From Gordionus sp. m RMFG-2023 (lineage: Eukaryota; Nematomorpha; Gordioida; Chordodea; Parachordodidae), in assembly GCF_954871325.1 (NCBI RefSeq), contig NC_088775.1, positions 89,655,180-89,719,179 on the forward strand: 64,000 nucleotides of DNA, read 5' to 3'. The position numbers and the translations under genes are program-made. This document shows, piece after piece, positions 36,275-48,600 of the stretch. Each line of letters begins with the position of its first letter. Positions within the stretch are counted from its first letter, which is position 1. The notes below the pieces were generated by a model that ran no database searches, had not been told where the DNA came from, and worked only from the letters and a program-made list of their open reading frames with translations.

Positions 36275-38325
36275 TAAATAAATATTAATCTTGATTTATT
36301 ATAATAAATTTACTCTTTTCCAATCATTTTTATTAGGTCTCAGCATGTGAATATGTACAGCAACAGCATAATTACAAATTCCTGTACACACTTATTTCAC
36401 AATATAAGCTATACAGGATTTTGAAATCCTTGAGCTATAAAGTTGTGTAAATTATACACCATAAATACCTATTATATAAATGATTAATAATGTATTTAAT
36501 TTATTTTATTTTACCTCATCTTGCATAATTATAAAATTGAGAATGTGTTAAATCGCCTTTATTATTAATATATTCAGAAAAAAAAGATTTCTTTAAACAT
36601 ATATTTGAGATGTCTTGCTCCTCTTCCTTTCTTTATTTTTTTAAAGGAAATATAAGGCAAGTAATTTTTTTTTGTTTTAAATTTAAAGGTTTCATAATAA
36701 AATTAAACTTACCACATCAATTTAAACAAGGCTGCATTTACGTTTTTATAAATGCATTTTGAAACGCTGCGTTGCAACGTTAAATTTCTGCGCACTATTA
36801 TACTATGCATATATTTATAAGTAGTAATGCTTGAAAGTAACATCTTATATCCTATTTAGAAAATAAAAAAATTATCCTGTTTCAAAATAAAAAGGAATAA
36901 CAATCTAATCTTTAATTAATTTACAAAAATTATTTTTTTTTAAAAAAACTATTGTTTTTCTTTTAGCTGTTTATTTTTTATTTGTGTTGTGTTTAATTTA
37001 ATTTTTAGTAAAATCACGGATAACTTTATCAGCCATTTTTTCCAAAAAAAAAAATAAACTTGAGCCAAATAAATTTAAGAAAAAAATTGCTGGTGGCTTT
37101 GTGTCATAATTTAGATTCGAAATACAATTTTATAAATATTTTAGCCTGTGTCTAAAATTTACAAAAAAAAAAAATTTGATTCACAAAATTTTCGAAACTT
37201 TAAAATAAAAAATAAATATATAAGCTATTTTAAAGATAAAAAATAAATACGTGTCCTAAATATAATTCAAGAAAATTTTATAAATTTCAAAAATTTAGTC
37301 ATACGGATTTCGTAAAAAATTTTACGAAAGTTTTGAAGTTTCTCGAATTTTTCTTTGGATTAGGCATTGAATCAAATAATTTTCTTGCTTCTAAGGGCCG
37401 AATACTAAGGTCTGTGAATCGGAATCTTTTGATATCCTAACTTTATTAATGATCCTTATAAATCAATTTTGAATGATTAATATAAATGGTCTTAAGGCAA
37501 CTAGGGGTAGGGGAATAGAAAATCTCCCCTAAAGTTTGCTAATACAAAATTTAACACTTATTTTTACTCCCCCTCCCCACCCTCACTCCCATTTTCCAAT
37601 TCAAACTATCCGATAAAAATTATAACGAAAAAAAGCCACCCTAAAGACGCCCCCTCCACTCCTGGATACGCCTATGACTCAAGTTAGCGTTGCGTTTGTT
37701 TTTCTCAGCTGTAAATTTATGGGAAAAAAAAATCTTGAAAATATTTTGAATGTACTAGCTCACAAATCGATTTTGGGGGGAAAATATATTATTCTAAATA
37801 AGTATCCTGCGCTTATAATACGTAAATATATTTTTCTATGTCAAATAATCAAATAAGCGTTTAAGAGTAGTTTTGAATTATTATAACCAATTTTTAAAGG
37901 TTTTAAACCAAACCGATATTATTAATTTTTACCAACCGACCAAACTCGAGCCATTTTATTTTTAATCTGAACTTGATCCAATATTCTTTACGGTTCATAT
38001 CCATGCGCTCATAATAAATTTTCTAATTTGTTTTGCTTAAAATATAAAATATGTTAAAGATGATTTTATCACGATTTTGTACTTCCCTAGTGACTCGTTT
38101 ATTTTTATATCACATCATAGTATATAATATTAACAAAGTCATAGTTTCTACAAATTAATCTAAACTTATCTTTTTAATTTGATTATTATATATTATTAAG
38201 GAAGTCATGATCAATTGACTAAACGGCCTCATGAAACAAAATTTCGAGGAATTAGATTATATAATTTCGGTTCTCTTATTCGTAATTTTAAAATAAAAAT
38301 CATATAATTTAAGTTCTCTTATTCA
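36275..38325. other. AT-rich non-coding tract with a hAT-like end
   Basis: No gene was seen. At 37500-37675, polypyrimidine (CCCCCTCCCCACCC) precedes CTCCTGGATACGCCTATG, very close to the right end of the hAT at 7149-7162 (CTGGATACGCCACTG). It is probably the right end of a decayed copy of that family; its left end was not found. Confidence 0.45.
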
Positions 38326-38332
38326 TAAATTT

Positions 38333-38530
38333 ACTGATGAAGCTATACAAATATGTTTATTTTTAGTGATATCAGATAAAAATGCATCTAATTTAATTTT
38401 AAAAACTCTAGAAACTATATCAGGTCTATCGGCAGGATTTTTTCCGTTAAAAAGATTTTCAGATATTTTGGGCCATGTGCGAGTAAAAGTTATAATAAGA
38501 TTAAAATCCCATTTAACTAATGTATTTTAG
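38333..38530 (-). pseudogene. Helitron helicase-like domain fragment
   Basis: The minus frame reads LIITFTRTWPKISENLF, then NPADRPDIVSRVFKIKLDAF and LSDITKNK, ending at a stop. This matches the helitron Rep-side block (FTCNPxWPEI ... DRPDLVARVFKLKL). It is an isolated fragment of about 65 residues with neither the HUH motif nor the helicase. Confidence 0.7.
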
Positions 38531-38811
38531 CTGTGTAGAGTATTTATTCTATAAATTTCGTCAATTTTGCCATGAACTTTAGAACTACTTTTAATTTATG
38601 TTTATTAATTTTTATATGGATTTTTCATATAAATTATATAAATACTAAAATTTCTATGGTTGATATTGGCTGAAATATATTGGGTAAATACTCTACACAT
38701 GCCAGAATACATTTCTGGTTAAACCGAATATTGAATTTTTAAAATCGCCATCGGTAAAAGATTCAAAATCAAGAGATTCCGAATCCCTACGAATTTCAAA
38801 TCCCATACAAC

Positions 38812-38980
38812 CAGAGTTGTTAAAAGATACTTTTTACATAGATCTAAATACAGATACAACGTCTAAAATAATATCTAGAAACAGATTATTTAATCAAAAA
38901 TCTATCTAGATACAGATACCACATTTTTATATCTAGATACAGGATCTAGATACTTGTATCCAGATCCTTTAACAACTCTG
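38812..38980. repeat. 169-bp MITE with 8-bp target duplication
   Basis: Ends CAGAGTTGTTAAAAGATAC and (inverse) CAGAGTTGTTAAAGGATC. Flanks CATACAAC (38804-38811) and CATACGAC (38981-38988) match at 7 of 8. The interior is built of ATCTAGATACAG repeats. The hAT fragment ending at 45318 has the same kind of end (CAGAGTTATTAA) and is a candidate source of transposase. Confidence 0.85.
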
Positions 38981-39780
38981 CATACGACATATATAAAGAT
39001 GTTTTAATTCATAGATAAATTAGTTGTTAAAAATTAAGATAAAATTATTTGTTTATCAACCTCCCTGCTTACCTTCTTCATTAAGTAAAATAGTTTACGT
39101 TCATTTCTTGATTACGATTATTAATATGTGGACCCGGCCGGCCGCCGACTTTTTTAGTTACGCCGAAAACGCCGCCTTTATGAAAATCAAGCCAGCACGC
39201 CGTTGATTTTTATATCAGCGGCGCACGGCAAGTGCATAATTTTTTTAAAAATATTTTATACCTTTTTATTCTAATAATTGGTCAACATCACTGTTGTAAT
39301 TTTTTTTAATGTCTAGCAGGATTTTGATGAATTCCTATTTTCTACATATTTTAAATTCATAATTATATTGGCGTCTTTATAGAATTCAATCAATCAAAAA
39401 TCTAAAATTTCAAAAGTTACCATAATTTTACATATTTTTAAATTGGATGCATCTACATTTAATAAATCTATAAATAATTTTAGTTTTATAATAATAAAAT
39501 AAAAAAATTTATTTGTGTGGAAATTTTTTGGTTTCTCACACTTAAAAAGAGATAATAAAACAATTTCCTATAATTAAACTTACCTTAAATAATTTTATGT
39601 ATTTAATTTTCATTTTCTTATGGTATAAATAACTTATAAAAATTTAATTTTTTAAATATATTCAATAATAAAGGAATATACCTTAATAGTTGTATTTTCT
39701 ATTATCTCATAATAAATAGTTTGATCCTTTAATATAATTATATTAAAAATAATTTTAATTTACATTATAAATTTCAATAA

Positions 39781-41018
39781 TATTAAATCCGCAAGTTGGC
39801 GTTTATTATTTGATATGCTGAAATAAATGTCTTTTTTCTTAAGAATTTTCAACTAAAACAAAAACGTGCTAAAATATTATATCGACAGGAAAAATAGAGC
39901 TTAATTCATTTAATGCTGAATTAACTGAAGCATTTTTTTGTAATCTTAACAATGAAGAGCATGGCTTCACATCTATTTTTTTATCATTGCCTTTTTAATT
40001 AAAGGCCCTTCTGGGGATTTAAAGATACATCTCAAGTCTCAACCAAAATTACTTAGTTAACACTTTATAAATATTTTCTTACTTACATATATTATATATT
40101 TGAATACTTAACAAGTTACAAGCACAATTAAACTTTTACATAATATTTGTAAAATCATTAAATCAATTTATTTATTTTAATTTTAAGCTATAAGTCAATT
40201 CTCATCTCCCATCAAATTTTATAAACATATTTGATCATAATTATATTTTTTGAATTTTAATATGTAACATTTTTCAAATAAAATTATTGTATATTTCAAT
40301 TTCGTATTCAAATATTCCTTTATGGTGTTAAAAATATTTCTTAACCCCTCCTCCCCTTGAAAATCTTTTGTCTGCCAACCCCCAATGAATAAACCTAGAA
40401 TCGGGCTTGATATATATATATATATACTCACATTATATATTATTGCCAAAGTAATTTAACGTTACCTGAGAGTGATTATTATTTATAAGCTTTAGAATAT
40501 TTAATGTGGATCCATTTGTAATTTTAAGTGTATTAGATGTAAAAGTTAGAAAATAATCTATAATAATTAACATAATTTTGTTGAAATGGATATAGCTTAC
40601 TTGTTGTGATTGTAATCTTGTAATATTCCAATAATATTAGGTTAAAAAATATAGGTAAATAAATGAATGCAATCGTGTTTATGAAATATTTATATAAATA
40701 TGATTATATAATATAAATATAAATTAAACATTTACTATAATACTGTTAGATAAATCAAGAAATAGTCACTTGGTATTTTTGAATATCATATGACACAAAA
40801 TAATATTGTACATCGTAATATTAACAATATACTTTATCAGCGAATTACTTTGTTTTCAATTATACATAGCCCTCCACCATGTTTATTATGGTAATTCGGT
40901 TTATTAAAATGAACCTTTAATGTTATAAGTGAGTAATGATATATAAATTTTCTAAATTATTATATTTTATATAAAAGTATATTTTTAATATAAAAAACGC
41001 CAACTTGCGGATTTAATA
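39781..41018. mobile_element. 1.24-kb element with 24-bp perfect inverted ends, class unknown
   Basis: TATTAAATCCGCAAGTTGGC (plus GTTT) at 39781-39804 is matched exactly in inverse at 40995-41018. Similarity continues outward imperfectly for about 20 bp (TTTAAATTTCAAT-like), so the true ends may be further out. Short frames inside give no recognisable protein. A non-autonomous DNA transposon is likely; hAT, Mutator and Harbinger cannot be separated. Confidence 0.65.
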
Positions 41019-41355
41019 TAATTGAAATTTAAATTGTAATTGTTAGATTTAATAAAATAATTTTAAAATTTTTATTTATTAAATTTATTTAAAAAATATT
41101 TGACTAAAAAACAATATATTTCTGTTCTTTATATAGTATATAAAATCAATTTATATATAAAAAAAATCTATTAAATAATTTATACAAAACTATTGAGTGA
41201 GGTTAATATCAATTTAGTTTAAAGAAAATTATATCATTAAATATACAGTTGTGTTAATAAAATGAATGCGACATATAACAAGTTGTTATATATTTTAAAC
41301 ATATAAATTTGAAACCAGTTTTTGTTTTAATATTTATTTTGAAAAATTTTTGAAA

Positions 41356-41478
41356 TCAAGGAAATGGGAATGTATTGCCATAAATATCATTTTCTTCCCT
41401 GGTATTTTCCATTTCATTAACATCATTGTCTGACTCTGCATCACTTTCAACGATTTGGATACCCATATGCGATGCCAT
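41356..41478 (-). CDS. Possible 40-residue acidic protein
   Basis: A complete frame from ATG 41478 to stop reads MASHMGIQIVESDAESDN, then a D/E/N-rich part, ending YGNTFPFP. A stop lies two codons upstream. The composition is unlike its AT-rich surroundings, which suggests real coding sequence, perhaps an end exon of a transposase or host gene. Family unknown. Confidence 0.3.
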   Translation of the reverse strand: MASHMGIQIVESDAESDNDVNEMENTREENDIYGNTFPFP

Positions 41479-41699
41479 TTTAAATTATTAACAGGTTTTA
41501 GGTTTATAATAGAAATTGAAAATATAAATTACAAATTTTTTTTTTTTTAAAGTTTTATTTATTTATTTCACATAACACTTAATTAAAAATATTATAATTT
41601 ATAAAATATAATTATTTAATTAAAAATAAAATTCTATAATTGAGTCCCCAAAAAGGAACCATAATTGTGTCTAAAAATTTCTATTTGAATTTTTTGTCG

Positions 41700-44460
41700 A
41701 ATAAAAAGGAATTCTCTTGGTTAATTTGTGAAAAGTCGTATTTTATTAGCAAGATTTTTTAAAAACAAAAATGTTGAAGGCGAAAAATGCCCGTTAGTAG
41801 AAGTCACAACTGGAGTGAATAAAAAGTTTTTAAAATTTTTGTATTTGTTTATCTTTTTAATTTCAGCCTGTGTTATTAAATTGAAATTTATGTTTGAAGG
41901 GAATGATGAAACACACGTGTAGTCCCATATGAGTGATTTGCCGAGGGCCCAAGGTATGGTTGTCATACCATCATGTCTTATACCATCTACTTGAGATAAA
42001 TTTGATGGTTCGAGATTGTTAGGAATGTGTGCAGCTGTTAAGCTTCTATTTATTATATGGTTTACAGCTGTGGCGTTGATGTCGCCCTTGACTAAAAATG
42101 CAATTTAAGCCATGTCTACCCTTTGAATCAATGGGTCATTTGACGCAGGCATGAGGCTGTACTATATCGCAACCTAGACGTAAACCAATGGTTGCTCTCA
42201 GTTGTTCATCTGATAAGAGATTACCAAGGTTGCGACTAGGGAGTGATTCTAACCATTCATGACCACCAAGTCTGTCAGATAATTGAAGGAGTTGAATGCA
42301 ATCTAAAGGTGGATTGACTGATATATCTGTCTGGTATTTAGAGATTAAAGGTGTGAAAAAATTTTTGTGTGTGATGATTGATGGTAATACGGTGTTAATG
42401 GGTGTGTTTGCCTTCCATTTGTCAATAGCGTCGTCTAATAAACGATCGGTAGGGCATATGAAGCCAGAAATAATAGAATTGTTAGATAATCTAGATGATA
42501 CGAATGATGATAAGGATAAAAGATTGAGCGGAAAAAAATCTAAATCTCCTAGTTTAGAAGGTAGCTGAGGAAGTGACCAATTGAATGAGTTTAAATTTAT
42601 GTTTAAAATTTTTTCCAGAAATATTTTAAATTTATCCTGAATTTTAGATATGAATTCATTGTTTTTGAAAAAAGATGATGATCGGAAAATATGCATAAAT
42701 TTAGGTATGTACAGGCATTTGCGAATTAAAAATAAAGATTGATGAGCTGGTAGGAGACTAAGAATGTGCTCCATACTGTAAAAGCTTTTAAAAATCTTGT
42801 TGAGAAAATCTTCCGATTTGGTCGCATTAGCTAATGGGGACCCAAGTAAGGTTAAGCTGTCAGGAGCAATAATTTTGTAGCCTTCCAACTTTTGTGGCTT
42901 ATTGTTTAAGAAACATAATTCTGTTTTATTTATGTTGAGTACCAGGCCGATAGCTTGGGAATTGATTTCCAGGTGTTTTAAGGCGCTTAGTACATTAGCT
43001 GAAGGGCCACATATGGTCCCATCGTCTAAATACCATAGATTAAGATCTAGGTTAAAATTTTGTTTAATTTGGTAGATGAGATGATGGATTCCAAAACAAA
43101 AAAAAAGAGGTCCTAATGGATCCCCTTGTTGGATGCCCTCTTGGGATAAAATCTGATAAGATCCATATGTCAAAGGCGTCTGAAAACCATATGAGGATTC
43201 AATAAATTTAGAATAACAGGGAAATGTTTCATAGAAGAATTTTAAAAATGAGGTACGATGTAGGCTATTGAAGGCATTTTTAAAATCTTGTTTACATATT
43301 ACAGAATCAGGTGGTGGGTTTTCTAAGTAAATTCTTAATGCATGAGCCGCTATTTCACAGCCACCCTTGATCCTAAAACCTAGTTGATAAGAATTTAATA
43401 TGTTGACAGCATCATGTTTGATGTGTTCAATTATGATTTTGGCTATTAATCTTCTGAAAAAGGAGCCTACTGCAGACGGGTACCACCATCTGGCTTAGAT
43501 AAAGCAATTAGACGTGCACCAAAAAGGATTTGGTGAGTTTGTATTGGAATATCATTATTTATTATGTTATTACAAAAAGTTGTTAAAACCTTGATGACAG
43601 AACTATGGGAAGGATTTTTTGGATTAATTAAGTATTGAAAATAGGAGGGTCTGAAACCATCAAGACCACCTGCTGAGTTTTTATTGAAAGAATTGATAGC
43701 ATTGACAATTTCATCACTGGTAAAAATTACAGTCTGGTGGATTGGAGAGATGGGTAGATTATCTGTAGAAGCTTCAGGATGTAGTTGTTTCAATAGTTGT
43801 AATGTTTCTTCATTGATAGGAGAAAGATGGTTATCTGAGGATATGAGTTTAATTGCACCACCTATGTCATCTTGATCTATTTTATTTGATATAATTTTGC
43901 ATTTGTGTGTTATATCATCTACTTGCTTTTTAACATTATGATTGTAGTTAATCATTTGAATATAGTCAAAATTATCAATGTTCGATTTTATTTGTTCATG
44001 TAATGGGGTCTCTTTGTTAGCAGGACGTATAAGACATTTATGAGAGAAGGTTAATAAATCGTCCCATGATTTTAAGCAATTTAAGTTATCATTAACTTTT
44101 GTGATAAGTTTAGTAACAAAATTTGAAATTAGGTTCTAGATTTATTTGGTAGATGTGTTAAAGTGGGTCTTTTTTTCCATTCAAAAAATCTTTCAAGAAA
44201 ATCTGTGTTGATAGGGGGAGGATGAGGCTCAATAATATTGAATAAGGGTTTGGGTATTGTTAAAATTTCATTGGTTGGAGATTTTTGAGAGGAAGGACAT
44301 GTTGACCCTTTGTAACTATGTTTGTATAATAGATTACCCTTTGTCACTTTAATTAGTTTTGCACAGATGTTGCAAATTGTTGACATTGAAGTTTGAGGGT
44401 ATGTGAGTATAGATTGTAAAGTTGACAAAACCCAGTATTGTTTATAGAGTCAGGCTGAAT
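41700..44460 (-). mobile_element. LINE (non-LTR retrotransposon) with RT and C-terminal endonuclease-like domain, decayed
   Basis: Reading the minus strand: an N-terminal CxxC..H..C zinc-finger-like motif (CNICAKLIK ... HSYKGSTC) at 44428-44129; RT fingers at 43955-43467 (NSAGGLDGFRPSYFQYL, RLIALSKPDGGTR); RT palm at 43173-42136 with GIQQGDPLGPLFF and the catalytic WYLDDGT; then GLRLGCDIVQPHACV; and a separate frame at 41966-41721 with IPWALGKSLIWDYTC. The coding sequence is broken between these parts by frame changes and stops. The segment before the last block reads IRHDG where the sister copy has KRPDG, so a likely catalytic proline is changed. A sister copy lies at 51081-52439. Confidence 0.85.
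42136..43173 (-). pseudogene. LINE reverse transcriptase palm and thumb segment
   Basis: A frame of 345 residues begins inside the RT domain. It contains the B motif region SQEGIQQGDPLGP, the active-site YLDD, and downstream TLLGSPL and LPSKLGDLDFFPLNLLS, which match collinear parts of the 51081 copy (HLGSPVG, LPTKFGGLGIRSPLDL). It ends at a stop just after HACV, before the endonuclease-like part. It is one piece of the decayed LINE at 41700-44460. Confidence 0.8.
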
Positions 44461-44469
44461 GACAATAAT

Positions 44470-44920
44470 TATTATACAAATTATTAAAATTTGATGTTTT
44501 GAATATCATTGTAATACTTAGAATATGATGTTTTGAATATCATTGTAATAATTAGAATTTGATAAGTAACTGAAAGATTTGGAATACTAAGATGATAATA
44601 ATTTGTAGTAGCTTTACAATACTTTTCTGAAAGTATACATTGGTTTTTGGAATTTTAAATGATTTATATTTTGTAATATCAATTATATATTTTTTTATGT
44701 TTTTTGATAAATATTGGTATATAAAATAAAAATTTCTTAAATGATCAAAATATCTGTTTGATATCCATAAGAAGTATGTATTAATTTTTCACTATGACTT
44801 AAATTGATCCACAATGCTTCATATAGTATCAGAGCATTCCTATTTCCTATATTTTAGTATGCAAAATCTAAACATTTTTGATTTAGTTGTATTTAATTAA
44901 TCTAAAAAATCATCAGTTTT
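44470..44920. other. AT-rich tract upstream of the LINE
   Basis: No gene was seen. A short duplicated motif, GATGTTTTGAATATCATTGT, occurs twice (about 44491 and 44528). Confidence 0.4.
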
Positions 44921-44927
44921 TATATAT

Positions 44928-45318
44928 TGGGAATCAAGGAAATTTGAATATCCAAAGTTATATAAACTTGCTCTTATAGTACTTGGTTTCCCGCAACACA
45001 AGTTTCTGTTAAAAGGGCCTTTTCGGTGCTAAAATTTGTGTTATCGCCACAACGAACAAATATGAATCCACTAAAATATATTTCAATTTCAAAATTAAAT
45101 AATAAATCATTTAAATTATAATTAATTATGGTATTATATTTAAATTTTCGTGCTTATACTTACATTCATTATATTTTTTAAAAGTAGCTAAGTATAGCAA
45201 GCTACTTATTTAAAAAGTAGCGCGCTAAAAAATTAAATATTTACAAAAAAAGTAGCCGCTATTAGCTATAGCTACCAAAAAAGATAGCGCGCTAATTCGC
45301 GCTTCTTTAATAACTCTG
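44928..45318 (+). mobile_element. 3' part of a hAT transposon
   Basis: The plus strand encodes the hAT dimerisation domain (YPKLYKLALIVLGFPATQVS, RAFSVLKFVLSPQRTN) to about 45080. An end follows with AAGTAGC/GCGCGCTA palindromes and a terminal TTAATAACTCTG at 45318. The left end was not found, so the copy is truncated or interrupted. The LTR element begins 22 bp further on. Confidence 0.7.
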
Positions 45319-45340
45319 TAACAACCAGTATAAATAAAAT

Positions 45341-45605
45341 TGTTATATATTCAAATTTGTACTGTTATTTCATTTTTACTTTTTGACTTACAATTCAAAT
45401 TATTCAAATTTGTACTATTATTTCATTTTTACTTTTTGACTTACAATTCAATTTTGTATAATCTAATTTTATAACTTTACCAATTATTACTTTTGTTTTT
45501 CGTTTTGATTATATGTATTCTAATTTATATTTTTAGATAATATATATATAAAGTGTGTGTACGAATATAAGAACAACAATAAAATATATTTTTTTTATAC
45601 TCTCC
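45341..45605 (+). repeat. 5' LTR of the Ty3/gypsy fossil
   Basis: It begins TGTTATATATTCAAATTTG, like the 3' copy at 50323. It contains an internal direct repeat (TTTGTACT.TTATTTCATTTT twice) and AACAACAATAAAATA, a possible polyadenylation signal region near its end. The exact 3' boundary is uncertain because the two LTRs diverge in a T/C-rich stretch. Confidence 0.85.
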
Positions 45606-48600
45606 TAAAAATCGTTTTTCTCTTCATGTTGCCTCGATATGAGATTGGCAAAAAAGACTCGCCACCACGTAAATTTTTTTTAAAAAAATTTTTAAAAAAT
45701 TTGTTTCTCTTCGAAATATAAATATGAATAATAAAAAAATTATAAAACGAAACAAATAAATTCTATATAAAGAAGGAAAAAAAAGGGTAAAAATCATTTT
45801 AAAGTTTATTATGTTTTCATTCAAACTTATTAATATTCCTTGGAAGATATCTATTTATGATATACTTTTTGAGTTAGCCTACAATTGCGATGTACATTAT
45901 TCAGGAAAACCTGGCAGTGACGATGTCAATTTTGAATTTGTGAGTCTTAAGGAAATGGTCAACTATTTTGAACAACTAAATGGGAAGTTTTACGTTTTCG
46001 GAGTTTATTCAACTCCAGTGTATTTTTGTTAAAATATAAAGTGTCGTTATGATTTCTAAATATGTATATGAAATATTATTATAATCATTAATAAAATATG
46101 GACACTAAACCAGAATTAATATATAAAATTCCAAAATGGTTGGACTACTTACTGAGATTTACTTAGACAGAATATTAAGTTATTTTTCGACCAGTACATT
46201 ACCGGACTCTATTAAAATAAATACTTTACTTAATAATTTATCTGATGATGTGTTTGATAATATTAAATCAATTTGCTCCGATACCGACAAGATAGTGACT
46301 AAAAAGTTAACTTACCTTTTACCTGTACAAGATAAAAACATTTTAATAAACAAATTTAACTTATTACAGCAGAACTCGAGTGAGAATTTCATGCAATGGT
46401 ATATAAGAGTATCGAAACTCCATAAAAAATGTAATCTTTTGGACGACAGTAGATTAAAAGAAAAATTACTGATAATAATTTTAGAAATAATTATGACAAT
46501 AGAGATAGAGATAGAGATAGGAATTACAACAATAATTTTAGACACTATGATAGGAATTACGGTAATAATAATTCGAGATACCAAGATAATTGTAACAACT
46601 ATAACTACAATAACTATCGCTACAACAATAATAATCAATCTAATTATGGTAGAAAAAATACATGGCATGATAATAATCAAAAAACAGATCCAATACGGTG
46701 ACAGAAATCCTAACAATTACCAATATTATAACAACAATTCAAATAATTATAGAGGTAGCGATTATAATCAAAGAAAGCAAATACAATATAACAACAACTC
46801 AAACAACAACTCAAATAATTATAGAGGTAGCGACAACAATAATAGAAAGCTAATACAATACAACAACAATGTTACAATATGAATATTGAAGAAATTATTG
46901 AAGAGAAAGTCGACTCTACAAAGAACAAAGATGATAACGATTTCAATGTTAACAACTTATCTGGGGACATGCTCAATAAAAGATAATGCATTTATGATTA
47001 CTTTAAAAGTGAACGATATTGTTACGTGTATGCAAGTGGACACAGGCTCAAAAAATATTATTATGCTTCATGGTCTGGCTAAAAAACTTGGTATTAGAGA
47101 TGTTAAGAAATCCGAGTTACAACTTACCGCTTATGACGGAAATTTAATCAAGATCATTGGCATCACTCAAGTTAAAGTGACTTATGAAGGTATCTCAAAA
47201 TATTTACAAGCGGTAATCGTTGAATCAAGAAAAAATGCCTTGTTGGGACGTACATGGATCAACGCTTTCAAAAATATTTTAAATAAATTTATAGCTAATG
47301 TTGACACTAATTACGAAGATGAAATAAAAAAATTGATTAAAGAGTGTGAATCCAAATTGACTAATGGGCCAATCAACAAAGCAAGTGTTAAATTGCATTT
47401 AAGAAGAGATGCATAACCTAAAATTATACCGCTTAGACGTATTCCTTATTCAAAAATTGATCTTGTAAGCAATGAACTTAATAAATGGGTACATGATAAA
47501 ATTATTCAGCCGGTGAATGATGTCCGATGGGCAAGTCCTGTTACCGCTGTCTACAAAGATGATGGGAGCATTAGGCTTTGTGCTGATTTTATGGACAGTG
47601 TAAACCCAGCTCTAGAAGATTTCAGATACCCTCTACCACGAATCAATTATCTAATAGCTGCTTTCTTACAGATCCCGATTTATAAAAGTTGCAGAAATAT
47701 TTAAACCATATCTACGCACAAGGGATATTACCAATTTACTAGACTTCCTTTTGGGCTTAAGACCTCATCTGCAATTTTTCTACAGATCATGCATCCAATC
47801 TTCGGTGACATGGATGAAGTCATATTTTATTTTGATGATTTACTTATAATTGGAAAAAACGATGAAGCCCACCTTAACAACATAAAAAAGTGTTTAATAG
47901 AATATCATCTTTTGGGCTAATACCTAACTTCAATAAAAGTGTGTTCTTTAAAAACAAAGTGAGGAGGATCCTGGGTCATGATATTGACGCCAAGGGGATT
48001 CATGTTAATCACGACAAAATTGAAGCAATAATTAATATGCCAGAACCAAAATCAGCTGCTGAATTATCAACATTTCTGGAAATGGCTGGCTACTATAGAA
48101 AATTTTTGAACAATTTTGCAGAAATAGCCGATCCTCTATATAAAATTGTCAACAAAGAAAAATGGGCTTGGAACCTAGAACACTCCAAAAGTTTTAATTA
48201 TCTTAAGAAGTTGATTAGTCTTCTACCTGCTTTGACATATTTTAACCCTGAATTACCTATAGGGATAACCACTGACGCATCTAAATGTGGTTTAGGAGCT
48301 GTACTATTTCATACTGTAATAGATGGTTAAGAAAAACCTATAGCTTTCGCGTCAAGAACTTTATTAAAATCTGAAATGAACTATACCAATATTGAGCGTG
48401 AGGCTCTCGCTTTTATGTGCGCTATAAGGAGGTTCCAGGAATACTTAATCGGCACAAAATTTACAATTATTACTGACCATAAACTTCTAGTTCACATCTT
48501 TACCAAGGGTATTAAGGATAATAGCACTATGTCCTTAAGACTCCAGAAGTGGAATATAACATTAGGAGGATATGATTTTAGAGGTAAATATAACGTTGTT

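Noticed and set aside
39130-39235. GC-rich patch (GGCCGGCCGCCGAC ... GCGGCGCACGGC) as a possible CpG-type promoter
   Set aside because: No gene follows on either strand; its palindromic character fits a transposon remnant better, and no ends could be set.
42296-42568. Plus-strand frame opposite the LINE RT
   Set aside because: Shadow of the minus-strand LINE coding sequence, which carries the RT motifs.
46312-46716. Minus-strand hydrophobic frame rich in I and V
   Set aside because: It is the reverse of the N- and R-rich gag-like region of the Ty3/gypsy fossil; the I/V richness is just the complement of AAT-type codons.
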